A stretch of 64,000 nucleotides of DNA from Microbacteriaceae bacterium VKM Ac-2855 (GTDB lineage: Bacteria > Actinomycetota > Actinomycetes > Actinomycetales > Microbacteriaceae), in contig JABMLG010000003.1 of assembly GCA_013204985.1 (NCBI GenBank), positions 310,001 through 374,000 on the forward strand, given 5' to 3'. The notes under the pieces are model-generated. The model did no database searches, was not told the origin of the DNA, and saw only the letters and a program-made list of their open reading frames with translations. The translations under genes and the position numbers were made by a program. Position 1 is the stretch's first letter; the number at the start of each line of letters is the position of its first letter. Shown piece by piece: positions 24,000 to 34,640 of this stretch.

Positions 24000-24851
24000 T
24001 CAGACGGTGTTCGGCGCCACGGCCTGGGCCGTGACGACGCCGCGGCGACCGCGACGGCCCTGGCGCTGCTCCAAGTAGCGCGCGAGCTGCGACAGGGCGA
24101 GATTGATCACGATGTAGATGACCGAAATCACGAGATACGTCTGGATGAGGTGGCCGGTGAACGCGGTCAGGTTCTTGCCCGACTTCATCAGCTCGGGGTA
24201 GCTCGCCGCATAGCCGAGGGTCGAGTCCTTGAGCAGGCTCACGACCTGGGTGACCAGCGATGGGACGGCCAGACGGATCGCCTGCGGCAGCACGACCTTG
24301 CGCATCGCCTGCCCGCCCGACAGTCCGAGAGCGAGCGCCGCCTCCGTCTGCCCGCGCGGCAGCGCGAGGATCGCTGCGCGGAACACCTCCGCGATCACGG
24401 CCGAGGCGCAGACGATGATCGGGATGACCAGCTTCCAGAAGAGCGGCAGGTTCACACCGAGCGACGGCAGTGCACCGACGAAGACGTAGACCAGCAGCAG
24501 CAGCGGGATCGACCGGAAGAACTCGACCCACGCGCCGCAGATCCGCTTCAGCCAGCGCAGTCGGGACAAACGGCCGAGGGCGAGCAGCACCGCGAAGGGG
24601 AACGCCACCAGCCCGGACACCACCGTGCACAGCAACGTGTTGCCCAGCCCGCCGATGAGGAACTGCACGTAGGGCCATTGCGTGAACTCCACCCAGCGTT
24701 CAGGGGCGAGCTGGCCCTTCTGCGCGAAGAGCCACACCGCCCACGCGATCGCCGCGGCGATGACGAGCACGGTCGCGATCGTCACCAGGAGGATCGTGCG
24801 TCGACCGCGAGGGCCGGGCACGTCGAACAGGACCCGATTCACGGAACTCAT
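24000..24851 (-). CDS. Amino-acid ABC transporter permease (GluD-like)
   Basis: 283-aa membrane permease of the His/Glu/Gln/Arg-type family. The MetI-like domain starts with FLIGGLGNTLLCTVVSGLVA. The EAA loop is present as ALALGLSGGQAMRKVVLPQA. Residues 1-45 add an extra N-terminal cytoplasmic and membrane segment, as in GluD. ATG 24851 overlaps the stop of the upstream permease by 4 nt. Last gene of the ATPase, binding protein, permease, permease series; imports a polar amino acid, probably glutamate or similar. Confidence 0.9.
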   Translation of the reverse strand: MSSVNRVLFDVPGPRGRRTILLVTIATVLVIAAAIAWAVWLFAQKGQLAPERWVEFTQWPYVQFLIGGLGNTLLCTVVSGLVAFPFAVLLALGRLSRLRWLKRICGAWVEFFRSIPLLLLVYVFVGALPSLGVNLPLFWKLVIPIIVCASAVIAEVFRAAILALPRGQTEAALALGLSGGQAMRKVVLPQAIRLAVPSLVTQVVSLLKDSTLGYAASYPELMKSGKNLTAFTGHLIQTYLVISVIYIVINLALSQLARYLEQRQGRRGRRGVVTAQAVAPNTV

Positions 24852-25492
24852 CGGAGGATCGCCACCCTGCGCTCGACGAAGCCGCCCAGGGCCCCGGCGC
24901 CCAGGGCGATCGAGGAGTAGACGGCCGCCGCTCCGGCGTACAACCCGATGCCCCACGCCTCGACGAGGTTGATCTTCTGCGCGACTCCGAGGAGGTCCAT
25001 CACCCCGATCGCCGAGGCGAGCGACGAGCCGAGCAGAACGCCGATGAACACGTTGACCAGAGGCTGCACCATCGCCCCGAACGCCTGCGGCAGGATCACC
25101 CGGCGGATCGATTGCGCGAATCTCAGGCCGAGCGCGCGCGACGCCTCCGCCTGCCCCACTGGCACGGTGTTGATGCCCGTGCGGATCGCTTCGCAGACGA
25201 AAGCGGCGTTGAAGATGGCCAGGCAGATCGCGGCCGTCGAGTAGAGGTCGAAGACGATGCCGATGTCGGGCAGACCGAACGTGAACAGGATGAGCAGGCA
25301 CAGCAACGGGATGTTCCGGAGCACCTCGACGTACACGGTGCCGAAGGCACGCAGCGGGGTGATCGGCGACACCCGACAGACCGCAATGACGGTGCCGAGG
25401 ACCATGGCGCCAGCGAAGCCCAGTCCGGTCAGCGAGACGGCGACCCAGAGACCACTGAGGATGTGCGGGAGGTAGAGCGCGAGAGTGTCCAT
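24848..25492 (-). CDS. Amino-acid ABC transporter permease (GluC-like)
   Basis: 214-aa permease with five or so helices. The family start ILSGLWVAVSLTGLGFAGAM is present, as is the EAA loop EASRALGLRFAQSIRRVILPQA that contacts the ATPase. Forms a heterodimer with the downstream permease, overlapping it by 4 nt. A palindrome separates it from the binding-protein gene, which probably lets the binding protein be made in excess. Confidence 0.9.
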   Translation of the reverse strand: MDTLALYLPHILSGLWVAVSLTGLGFAGAMVLGTVIAVCRVSPITPLRAFGTVYVEVLRNIPLLCLLILFTFGLPDIGIVFDLYSTAAICLAIFNAAFVCEAIRTGINTVPVGQAEASRALGLRFAQSIRRVILPQAFGAMVQPLVNVFIGVLLGSSLASAIGVMDLLGVAQKINLVEAWGIGLYAGAAAVYSSIALGAGALGGFVERRVAILR

Positions 25493-25507
25493 ATCTTCCT
25501 TGTGCAG

Positions 25508-25581
25508 GGGGTTGTCACTGCGTCCGCTTGCGGCGCCCGGGGGTTGTCACTGCGTGCGCTTCCCGCGCGCAATGACAACCC
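25508..25581 (-). repeat. Palindrome between binding-protein and permease genes
   Basis: Hairpin GGGTTGTCACTGCGTGCGC (25541-25559) / GCGCGCAATGACAACCC (25565-25581), preceded by a second left arm at about 25508-25525. Uses the same GGGTTGTCACT half as 7765-7819 and 29602-29651. Likely a partial terminator or mRNA stabiliser within the operon. Confidence 0.65.
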
Positions 25582-25600
25582 GTTCAGAGCCCCGAACCCG

Positions 25601-26566
25601 CTAGGAGCCGGGCACGCTCCCGATCTCGGGGAACGTCGGTGCGTCACCCTCGACGACGGTGCCGACGGTCGCCTTCCAGAGCTCGGCCCAGGAACCGTCC
25701 TCCTCGATCTCGGTCAGGAAGGCATTGACGAATTCCTTGGCCGACGGGTCGTCCTTCGTCACGCCGACGCCGTACGGGTCGGAGGTGAACGGCTCGCCGA
25801 CGACCTTGAGGTCAGGGTTCTGCACGGCGTTCGAGAGCAGGATCGACTCGTCGATCACGTACGCGTCGGCGCGACCCTGCTGCACGGCTGCGACGCAGTC
25901 GGCGTTCTCGGTGAAGAGCACCTGCTCCGCATCCGGTGCGAACTCGTCGAGAGCGGTGACCGCGGTCGAGTTCGATTCGGTGGTGACCGTGGTGCCCGAC
26001 ACGAGGTCGTCGATGGACTTGATCGTGTCGTTGTCCTTCTTCACCATCACGGAGGCACCCGAGGAGTAGTACGGCCCGGCGAAGGCGATCTTCTCCGCGC
26101 GCGGCTCCGTGATCGAGTACGTGGCGATCACGACGTCGACGGAGTCGTTCTGCAGCAGCGTCTCGCGGGTGTCGACCGTCGTCTGCGTGAGGCTCACCTT
26201 CGCGTCGTCGCCCAGGATGTAGCGGGCGAGCAGGTCACCGATGCCGGCGTCGAAGCCGGTCACCTTTCCGGTCGCCGGATCCTGGATGGAGAACAGCGCG
26301 CCGGTGTCGGTGCCGCCGCGGCGCAACTCCCCGGCCTCCTTGATCTTCGTCGCCCAGGCGTTGTCGGCGATGACCGAGTCATCGGCGATCGGCCCGGCCG
26401 AGATCACGGAGTCGTAGGCGTCGACCTCGGCGGCGGCGGACGAGGACGTGTCGCCCGGAACGGCGCCGCTCGAGCAGGCGGTCAGGGCGATGGCCAGCCC
26501 GGCGGCGGCGGCCGCGCCGGCCAGCAGGCGGCGGACCCGAGGGGTCCGGATTCGGGAGAGGGTCAT
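25601..26566 (-). CDS. Amino-acid ABC transporter binding lipoprotein (GluB-like)
   Basis: 321-aa solute-binding protein. An N-terminal signal ends in the lipobox LTAC, so it is a lipoprotein on the outer face of the membrane. The SBP family 3 fold follows: FDAGIGDLLARYILG, TRETLLQNDSVDVVIATYSI and RAEKIAFAGPYYSSGASVMV, with a typical C-terminal TEIEEDGSWAELW. ATG 26566 with AAGAGAG upstream is preferred over an earlier start that would spoil the signal peptide. Confidence 0.92.
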   Translation of the reverse strand: MTLSRIRTPRVRRLLAGAAAAAGLAIALTACSSGAVPGDTSSSAAAEVDAYDSVISAGPIADDSVIADNAWATKIKEAGELRRGGTDTGALFSIQDPATGKVTGFDAGIGDLLARYILGDDAKVSLTQTTVDTRETLLQNDSVDVVIATYSITEPRAEKIAFAGPYYSSGASVMVKKDNDTIKSIDDLVSGTTVTTESNSTAVTALDEFAPDAEQVLFTENADCVAAVQQGRADAYVIDESILLSNAVQNPDLKVVGEPFTSDPYGVGVTKDDPSAKEFVNAFLTEIEEDGSWAELWKATVGTVVEGDAPTFPEIGSVPGS

Positions 26567-26639
26567 GGTGCTCTCTTTTCTCTTGGTGCCGTGGTGCGGG
26601 ACGTGTGCGGTTCGGGTTCCGGATGCGCGCATCCGGTGA

Positions 26640-27386
26640 TCAGTGGCTCAGGATCTTCGACAGGAAGTCGCGCGCCCGCGCCGACTTCGCCGCGGTGAAG
26701 AACTCCTCGGGGGTGCCGGTCTCGACGATCGCCCCCTCGTCCATGTAGACGACGCGATCGGCGGCGCGACGGGCGAAACCCATCTCGTGGGTGACGACGA
26801 CCATCGTCATGCCGTCCTTCGCGAGGGCGGTCATCACGTCGAGCACTTCGCTGACCATCTCGGGATCGAGGGCCGAGGTGGGCTCGTCGAACAGCAGCAG
26901 CTTGGGTTTCATCGCCAACGCACGCGCGATCGCCACGCGTTGCTGCTGGCCGCCCGAGAGTTCGGCGGGTTTGCTCTGCGCCTTGTCACCGAGGCCGACG
27001 CGGTCGAGGAGCGTCTTCGCCTCTGCTTCGGCCTGCTTCTTCGGGGTGCGTCGCACGGTCATCGGCGCCAGCGTCACGTTCTCGAGCGCGGTCAGATGCG
27101 AGAACAGGTTGAACGACTGGAACACCATGCCCACATCCGCCCGTAGTGCGGCCAGCGCCTTGCCTTCCTCGGGAAGGGGAGTGCCGTCGATCTCGACGAG
27201 CCCCTCGTCGAGCTTCTCCATCCGATTGATGCAGCGGCACAGTGTGGACTTGCCCGATCCGGAGGCGCCGACGACCACAACGACCTCGCCGAGCGCGACG
27301 TCGAGTGACACGTCGTTCAGCGCCGTGAAGGTGCCGAAGCGTTTGGTCAGGTGCTCGATATGCAGGAGCGGTGCCGCCATTGCCAT
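26640..27386 (-). CDS. Amino-acid ABC transporter ATPase (GluA-like)
   Basis: 248-aa ATP-binding subunit. Walker A is [10 protein letters not shown]-loop VFQSFNLF, signature [17 protein letters not shown], Walker [15 protein letters not shown], and the switch His is in VVTHEMGFA. First gene of the uptake operon. Two start codons (27386 and 27380) are possible. There is no good Shine-Dalgarno on this strand. Confidence 0.93.
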   Translation of the reverse strand: MAMAAPLLHIEHLTKRFGTFTALNDVSLDVALGEVVVVVGASGSGKSTLCRCINRMEKLDEGLVEIDGTPLPEEGKALAALRADVGMVFQSFNLFSHLTALENVTLAPMTVRRTPKKQAEAEAKTLLDRVGLGDKAQSKPAELSGGQQQRVAIARALAMKPKLLLFDEPTSALDPEMVSEVLDVMTALAKDGMTMVVVTHEMGFARRAADRVVYMDEGAIVETGTPEEFFTAAKSARARDFLSKILSH

Positions 27387-27547
27387 GTTCGTAACCCTAA
27401 GGAGGTCCGCACCGGTTGTCGAACCCGGTTGCGCCGCGCTGCAGGTCGCCTAGAATCCCTGGTTGCGCGGTCTATTCGAATGCATGGAGACGTTGCGGTG
27501 CCGACGCACGGGGCCGGGCCCGCGGGCCGATCTCGTCGGGCGGATCC

Positions 27548-28438
27548 TTAGAGCAGCGCGCGGATCTCGGCCTCGAGGGGGATCGACGGCACGGCACCGG
27601 CGCGTTGCACCGAGAGTGCCGCAGCGGCCGTGGCGAAGCGGGCGGCGTCGACGAGCGCCGGCAGCGTCGGGTCCGCGAGGACGGCCATCAGTGCTCCGCA
27701 GAAGGTGTCGCCGGCGCCCGTCGTGTCGACCGCGACGACCTTCACACCGGCGATCCGCTCGCTGCCGCTGCGGGTGGCGATGAGGGCGCCGGCGGATCCG
27801 AGGGTGATGATGACGGCCGGCACGCTCTCGAGCAGCGTCGCGGCGAGCGCATCCGGATCGGCCGGATCGCCGCCGGCGAGTACGGCGGCCTCGTGCTCGT
27901 TGACGACGAGCAGGTCGAGCGCGGCGAGCAGGTCATCCGGCAGCGGTTGGATCGGCGCGGCGTTCAGCACGACGCGGGTTCCGGATGCATGCGCGTGGCG
28001 TGCCGCGGCGAGCACGGTCGGCAGCGGCGTCTCGAGCTGCAGCAGCAGCACGTCCGCGTCGGCGATGGCGGCTCGCTCCTCCGGCCGGAGCTCGAGCAGC
28101 GTGGCGTTCGCTCCCGAGTCGACGACGATGGTGTTCTCGGCGGAGGCGTCGACGGTGATCAGGGCGGTGCCGGTGCGTTCGGGAACGCGGCGCACGAGCA
28201 TCCGCACGCCCGCCTCGATGAGGGTCGAGGCGAGGGTGTCGCCGGCGGAGTCGGTGCCGACCGCGGCGATGAAGGTGGCGTCCGCGCCGGCCCGCGCCGC
28301 TGCGATGACCTGGTTGTTGCCCTTGCCGCCCGGGTGCTGCTCCGCGCTCGTCGCGAGCAGCGTCTCGCCGGGTCGCGGGATCCGCTCGACCCGGTAGACG
28401 AGGTCGAGGTTGGCGCTTCCGAGGACGACGACGTTCAT
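27548..28438 (-). CDS. rbsK: Ribokinase / PfkB-family sugar kinase
   Basis: 296-aa PfkB kinase, most like ribokinase (ribose to ribose 5-phosphate). N-terminal VVLGSANLDLVYRVERIPRP and the GGKGNNQVIAAARAG motif bind sugar. The C-terminal DTTGAGDTFCGAL has the catalytic Asp and anion hole. ATG 28438 starts the protein at the usual position; earlier starts add a basic non-conserved extension. It stands alone, so the exact substrate is not settled. Confidence 0.85.
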   Translation of the reverse strand: MNVVVLGSANLDLVYRVERIPRPGETLLATSAEQHPGGKGNNQVIAAARAGADATFIAAVGTDSAGDTLASTLIEAGVRMLVRRVPERTGTALITVDASAENTIVVDSGANATLLELRPEERAAIADADVLLLQLETPLPTVLAAARHAHASGTRVVLNAAPIQPLPDDLLAALDLLVVNEHEAAVLAGGDPADPDALAATLLESVPAVIITLGSAGALIATRSGSERIAGVKVVAVDTTGAGDTFCGALMAVLADPTLPALVDAARFATAAAALSVQRAGAVPSIPLEAEIRALL

Positions 28439-28595
28439 CCTCCGAGCGTATCGGGGCGGCGCTCGTCGGCTTCGCCGAGATCGGCCGCCTGCGCTGGGCC
28501 GTCGCCACCGGGGCGCCTCACCCGGCCGGTTCATCGCGGCCGTCAACCCCAGAAGGTGGAACCGGCGATTGCCGAGGCGACGCGTCCGCCGACCG

Positions 28596-28601
28596 TAGGC
28601 T
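28596..28601 (+). promoter_or_regulatory. -10 box TAGGCT, leaderless spacing
   Basis: TAGGCT ends 7 nt before ATG 28609, with no ribosome site between. Same arrangement as at 31722 and 14016. Confidence 0.55.
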
Positions 28602-28608
28602 TTCGAGC

Positions 28609-29595
28609 ATGCAGACCAACATTCTCGGCCGCACAGGCGCGCCCGTCTCCGTCATCTCGCTCGGCACCTGGCAGCTCGGCGCCGACTGGGGCGAGATGAG
28701 TGAAGCGGATGCGCACGCCGTGCTCGACGCCGCCGTCGAATCCGGCGTGACCATGTTCGACACCGCCGACGTCTACGGCGACGGACGCAGCGAGCAGCTG
28801 ATCGGCTCGTACCGTGCGGCGCACCCGGATGCGTCGGTCTTCGTCGCCACCAAGATGGGTCGGCGGATGGAGCAACAGCCCGAGAACTACTCGCTCGAGA
28901 ACTTCCGCGCCTGGACCGACCGCTCCCGCGCGAATCTTGGCGTCGACACCCTCGATCTGGTGCAGCTGCACTGTCCGCCCAGCGCGGTGTTCTCGGACGA
29001 CGCGGTGTACGACGCGCTCGACACCCTCGTCGCCGAGGGGGCGATCGCGAACTACGGCGTCTCGGTCGAGACGACGGCGGAGGCGCTCGCCGCGATCGCG
29101 CGACCCCATGTCGCGACGGTCCAGATCATCCTGAACGCGTTCCGGCTGAAGCCGCTGGACGAGGTGCTGCCGGCCGCGATCGCCGCGGGCGTCGGCATCA
29201 TCGCGCGCGTGCCTCTCGCCTCCGGGCTGTTGAGCGGCAAGTACACGAACGAGACCGTCTTCGCCGAGAACGACCACCGCAACTACAACCGCGGCGGCGC
29301 GGCGTTCGACGTCGGCGAGACGTTCAGCGGCGTGGACTACGCGGAGGGCGTCATCGCGGCGCAGGAGTTCTCGGCGCTGGCGGATGGGCTGGGCCTCGCC
29401 CCGGCGACGGCCGCGCTGGCCTGGCTGGCCCAGACGGAGGGCGTCTCGACGGTGATCCCCGGCGCGCGTTCGGCCGAGCAGGCGCGGGCGAACGCGGTGG
29501 CCGGATCCGCGGATCCGCTGGGTCCGGCGTTCTCGGAGGCCGTCGTCGCGCTCTACGACACCCACTTCCGCGCGGCGGTGCACGGCCGCTGGTGA
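28609..29595 (+). CDS. Aldo/keto reductase
   Basis: 328-aa NADPH-dependent oxidoreductase with a TIM-barrel fold. Catalytic tetrad: Asp and Tyr in MFDTADVYGDG, Lys in VATKMGRR, His in VQLHCPP. The late barrel has GVSTVIPGARSAEQARANA for cofactor binding. It belongs to the general bacterial stress/AKR group, and the substrate is unknown. The leaderless -10 box supports this start. Ends in front of a perfect 23-bp hairpin. Confidence 0.92.
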   Translation: MQTNILGRTGAPVSVISLGTWQLGADWGEMSEADAHAVLDAAVESGVTMFDTADVYGDGRSEQLIGSYRAAHPDASVFVATKMGRRMEQQPENYSLENFRAWTDRSRANLGVDTLDLVQLHCPPSAVFSDDAVYDALDTLVAEGAIANYGVSVETTAEALAAIARPHVATVQIILNAFRLKPLDEVLPAAIAAGVGIIARVPLASGLLSGKYTNETVFAENDHRNYNRGGAAFDVGETFSGVDYAEGVIAAQEFSALADGLGLAPATAALAWLAQTEGVSTVIPGARSAEQARANAVAGSADPLGPAFSEAVVALYDTHFRAAVHGRW

Positions 29596-29601
29596 ACGAA
29601 A

Positions 29602-29651
29602 CGAAGGGGGTTGTCACTCCGTCCCGCAGGACGGAGTGACAACCCCCTTCG
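29602..29651. terminator. Perfect 23-bp hairpin between convergent genes
   Basis: Arms of 23 bp, starting CGAAGGGGGTTGTCACTCCG, with a CGCA loop. It begins 7 bp after the aldo/keto reductase stop. A bidirectional terminator is likely. The arm is nearly identical to 7765-7781. Confidence 0.8.
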
Positions 29652-29654
29652 CTT

Positions 29655-30005
29655 CGCCGTGCACGGGTTGCCGTTTCTTTGACGGATGCGCCCGTAGCTG
29701 GCGCCCGTGTCCGGCGCCTGTCAAAGAAACGGCAACCCTTTTCGCCGTGCACGGGTTGCCGTTTCTTTGACGGATGCGCCCGTCACTCGCGCCCGTGTCC
29801 GGCGCCTGTCAAAGAAACGGCAACCCCTTTTCGCCGTGCACGGGTTGCCGTTTCTTTGACGGACGCGCCCGTAGCTGGCGCCCGTGTCCGGCGCCTGTCA
29901 AAGAAATGGCAACCCCTTTTCGCCGTGCACGGGTTGCCGTTTCTTTGACGGACGCGCCCGTAGCTGGCGCCCGTGTCCGGCGCCCGTCAAAGAAACGGCA
30001 ACCCG
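29655..30005. repeat. Four tandem 88-89 bp palindromic units
   Basis: Units begin at 29655, 29743, 29832 and 29921 (CGCCGTGCACGGG). Each holds arms GGGTTGCCGTTTCTTTGAC and GTCAAAGAAACGGCAACCC (19 bp) around a 36-nt centre that is almost identical among units. One right arm has A for C (GAAATGG). The array fills the gap before the phosphoglucomutase stop. A lone left arm of the same class lies at 58737-58755. Confidence 0.9.
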
Positions 30006-30014
30006 GGGGAGTGG

Positions 30015-31637
<1,623 letters not shown>

Positions 31638-31721
31638 GTGGCCATCCTGGCATCATCCCGACCGCTTGCGAGGCGGATTTAGGCGGGTTGACGCAGACTG
31701 CTCAGGCCGGGTCGCAGTAAG

Positions 31722-31727
31722 TAGGCT
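31722..31727 (+). promoter_or_regulatory. -10 box TAGGCT, leaderless spacing
   Basis: TAGGCT ends 7 nt before ATG 31735. It supports that start and a leaderless pheA mRNA. Confidence 0.55.
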
Positions 31728-31734
31728 CTTGCCT

Positions 31735-32694
31735 ATGCCCGACACCGCCGCCCCGTCCCGAACCTTCAGCTATCTCGGACCGTCCGGCACGTTCACCGAG
31801 GCGGCTCTGAAGCAGGTCCCCGCCGCGCGTGGTCAGCACTGGAAGAGCGTGAACAACGTCGGCGAGGCGCTGAACGACGTCGTCACCGGGCGAAGCGTCG
31901 GCGCCGTGATCGCGATCGAGAACTCCATCGACGGCGGCGTCAGCGCGACGCAGGATGCGCTCGCGAGCATCCCGAATCTGCGGATCGTCGGCGAATACCT
32001 GGTTCCCGTCAACTTCGTGCTGGTGGCGCGACCGGGCACGACGCTGGCGGATGTGCGCGTCGTCGCCGCGCATCCCGTCGCCTACGCGCAGTGCCACCAC
32101 TGGCTCGACGCACAGTTGCCGACGCACGGGCACCTGCCCGCCTCGAGCAACGTCGCGGCGGCGGCCGACCTCTTCGACGGTTCGCCGGCGGATGCGGCGG
32201 TCGCGCCGCCCGGCATCGTGGACCGCTACGACGTGGCGGTCCTGGCCGAGCGGATCGGCGACAACCCGAACGCGGTCACCCGTTTCGTACACGTGGCCAG
32301 CACCACCGCTCTGCCGGATCCGACCGGGGCCGACAAGACCAGCATCATCGCCGAGTTGCCCGACGACGAGCCCGGCGCTCTGCTGGAGATGCTCGAGCAG
32401 TTCGCGACGCGCGGTGTGAACATGAGCATGATCCAGTCGCGGCCGATCGGTGACGCCCTCGGCCGGTACCGCTTCGTGATCGATCTCGACGGGCACATCC
32501 GCGACGAGCGCGTCGCCGACGCGATGCTGGGGCTGCGTCGGTTCAGCCCCAAGGTGCTCTTCCTCGGCTCCTATCCGCGAGCAGACCGGCGGCCGATCTA
32601 CTACGTGAAGCGCTACGAGGACGACGTCTTCATCGAGGCGCGCGACTGGCTGCGCGCCATCATCTCCGGCGAACCGGAGTCCGGTCGTGTTTGA
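31735..32694 (+). CDS. pheA: Prephenate dehydratase
   Basis: 319-aa enzyme making phenylpyruvate from prephenate in phenylalanine synthesis. The catalytic PDT domain (about 8-195) has YLGPSGTFTEAAL, AVIAIENSIDGGVSATQDAL and NPNAVTRFVHV. An ACT domain (about 210-290, DKTSIIAELPDDEPGALLEM) would give feedback control by Phe, with ESRP-like residues replaced by QSRPIGD. The last 8 nt overlap the next gene. Confidence 0.93.
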   Translation: MPDTAAPSRTFSYLGPSGTFTEAALKQVPAARGQHWKSVNNVGEALNDVVTGRSVGAVIAIENSIDGGVSATQDALASIPNLRIVGEYLVPVNFVLVARPGTTLADVRVVAAHPVAYAQCHHWLDAQLPTHGHLPASSNVAAAADLFDGSPADAAVAPPGIVDRYDVAVLAERIGDNPNAVTRFVHVASTTALPDPTGADKTSIIAELPDDEPGALLEMLEQFATRGVNMSMIQSRPIGDALGRYRFVIDLDGHIRDERVADAMLGLRRFSPKVLFLGSYPRADRRPIYYVKRYEDDVFIEARDWLRAIISGEPESGRV

Positions 32695-33316
32695 GCCGGA
32701 GGAGGAAGGCGTGGATCCGCGGTTCGACCCCGCCTACCAGCGCGGATTCGCGGGCGGCACCGAGAGCCTGACCGACGACGAACGAGCCTTCGCCCGCCCC
32801 GACTCCGCTGCACCGGATTCGCGCCGCGCCCGCCGCGCGGCTCCGTCGACCCCCGAATTGCGTCGCGCCGTCGCGGAGGACGAAGTGCGGTTCGAGCGGG
32901 CGCGTGCGCTGCCGATCGCGACTCCACCGCAGCCGGCTTCGTTGGTACAGACCCCGCTGCTGCCGGCCGAGGTCGCCGCGCCGCCCGCCGCCGCGATCGT
33001 GTCTGCGGATGCGCCGCCGCTGCGCTCGAATCCGTGGTTCTTCGGGTTGCTCGGCGCCGGGTTGCTCGGCACCGTCGTCGGCTTCGTCGCGCTGTACTGG
33101 GCGTTGGCGACGCCGCTCTCGGCGTTCGCCGGGTCGGACACCTCCACCAACGCCTACGTGCTGCACCAGATGGTGTTCTACCTCGCGGTGCCGCTGCTGG
33201 GCTGCCTGCCGACCGCCCTCCTGATCGCGCTCGCCCTGTTCGCCGCGCGCTGGCGCGGACGCATTCCGCCGCCTCCGCTCGAAGAGGACGACACCGCCTC
33301 CGTCACCCTGAGCTGA
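32687..33316 (+). CDS. Two-helix membrane protein of unknown function
   Basis: 209-aa protein starting at GTG 32687 inside the end of pheA. Residues 1-115 are cytoplasmic, acidic and Ala/Pro-rich (DPRFDPAYQRGF). Two hydrophobic helices lie at about 122-142 and 165-190, followed by a short acidic tail. Proteins of this type follow pheA/serS-region genes in Microbacteriaceae as far as I recall, but I assign no function. Translation is coupled to pheA. Confidence 0.7.
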   Translation: MFEPEEEGVDPRFDPAYQRGFAGGTESLTDDERAFARPDSAAPDSRRARRAAPSTPELRRAVAEDEVRFERARALPIATPPQPASLVQTPLLPAEVAAPPAAAIVSADAPPLRSNPWFFGLLGAGLLGTVVGFVALYWALATPLSAFAGSDTSTNAYVLHQMVFYLAVPLLGCLPTALLIALALFAARWRGRIPPPPLEEDDTASVTLS

Positions 33317-33340
33317 CGCCTTCCTGCGCTGACGCCTTCC

Positions 33341-33413
33341 TGCGAGGGACCCCTCCTGTGCGCGTCGGACCCACCCAGGGCGGGTCCCTCGTGCACAGGA
33401 GGGGTCCCTCGCA
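33341..33413. repeat. Perfect 21-bp palindrome between convergent genes
   Basis: Arms at 33341-33361 (TGCGAGGGACCCCTCCTGTG start) and 33393-33413, with a 31-nt loop that holds a further ACCCACCC/GGGCGGG pairing. Bidirectional terminator position. A GCGAGGGACCCGCCC relative occurs at about 23915-23975, in the gap between 23899 and 24000. Confidence 0.75.
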
Positions 33414-33437
33414 AGACGGGGTGGGTGGGCGACGGGG

Positions 33438-34550
33438 TCAGAGTCCGGTGGCGCCGAAGAGGAGGCCGAGCAGGTAGGTGACGGCGGCGGCGCCGTAGCC
33501 GATCAGGAGCTGACGCAGAGCGCGGGCGAGCGGGGGAGCGCCCGAGAGCAGCCCCACCACGGCGCCGGTCGCGAGCAGAGCGAGCCCGACCAGCACGGCG
33601 GCCAGGATCACCGCGGGCAGCCCCGAGAGGCCGAAGAGGTAGGGCAGCACCGGGATGATGGCGCCGGAAGCGAAGAAGCAGAAGCTCGAGAGTGCAGCGC
33701 CCAGTCCGGTACCGAGCGCCTCGTGCTCGTCGCCCGATGCCGCCACGCCGCCGATCGTGATCGGCGAACTGGTCGGTGCCGGACCCCGCAGGCCGTTGAA
33801 GACGTATGCGGCGCGAGCCTCCGCGTCCTCCTCGCTGAGGCCGCGGGCACGGTAGACCAGAGCGAGCTCGTTGGCGTCGACATCGAGATCGGGCACGACG
33901 CGGTTCGTGTCGAGATCGGGCGTGGAGGCGTTGAGCAACTCCCGCTGCGAGCGCACGGAGACGTACTCACCGGCACCCATCGACAGAGCGCCGGCCAAGA
34001 GGCCCGCGATGCCGGTGAGCAGGACGACGTGGGTCGCGACCCCGCTCGCGCCGACGCCGAGCACTAGAGCGAGGTTCGACACCAGGCCGTCGTTCGCGCC
34101 GAAGACCGCCGCGCGGAACGTGCCCGACAGTCGGCTGCGTCCGCGCTCGGCGAGCCCGCGCACCACCTCGCCGTGGATGCGCTCATCGGCGGCCATCGCC
34201 TCGGTAGCGTCCGCATCCGTGGCGTACGGCGAGCGCGCCTCCGCCCGCTGGATCAGGGCAAGCACGAACACCGAACCGAAGCGGCGGGTGAGGAAGCCGA
34301 GGACTCGGCCGAGCGGATCCGCGCGCGGCGGCGGCTCGGCGGCGTCGCCGAGCTTGTCGCGCCAGTGCTGTTCGTGCCGTCCCTCCGCCGCGGCGAGGGC
34401 GAGCAGGATCTCGCGCTCCTCGCCGGTGCGTCGCAGCGCCAGGTCGCGGTAGGTGGCGCCCTCGGCGAGTTCGTCGGCGAGGTACCGGCGCCAGCGGCGC
34501 ACCTGGGCGGCCGTGGGAGCCGCGCCTCTCGTCGTTCCGGGTTCCGTCAC
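33438..34550 (-). CDS. VIT1/CCC1 transporter with ferritin-like domain
   Basis: 370-aa protein. The N-terminal part (about 15-130) is a rubrerythrin/ferritin-like four-helix region with Glu and His at metal positions (EEREILLALAAAEGRHEQHW, AADERIHGEVVRGLAERG). The rest is a CCC1/VIT1 membrane domain of five helices (RAAVFGANDGLVSNLALVLG, GALSMGAGEYVSVRSQREL). This arrangement is typical of iron/manganese export proteins (MbfA-like). It probably removes excess Fe(II) or Mn(II). Confidence 0.88.
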   Translation of the reverse strand: MTEPGTTRGAAPTAAQVRRWRRYLADELAEGATYRDLALRRTGEEREILLALAAAEGRHEQHWRDKLGDAAEPPPRADPLGRVLGFLTRRFGSVFVLALIQRAEARSPYATDADATEAMAADERIHGEVVRGLAERGRSRLSGTFRAAVFGANDGLVSNLALVLGVGASGVATHVVLLTGIAGLLAGALSMGAGEYVSVRSQRELLNASTPDLDTNRVVPDLDVDANELALVYRARGLSEEDAEARAAYVFNGLRGPAPTSSPITIGGVAASGDEHEALGTGLGAALSSFCFFASGAIIPVLPYLFGLSGLPAVILAAVLVGLALLATGAVVGLLSGAPPLARALRQLLIGYGAAAVTYLLGLLFGATGL

Positions 34551-34640
34551 GCGATACCTCCTCGTCCGGGCCGAATATACCGGGCCGAATACCGGGCCGG
34601 ATGCAACACAACTGTCGCCGGATGCGCCGCGGCATCGGGT

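Noticed and set aside
29655-30005. Possible CRISPR array
   Set aside because: The 36-nt centres between arms are nearly identical in all units, so there are no unique spacers, and no cas genes are present.
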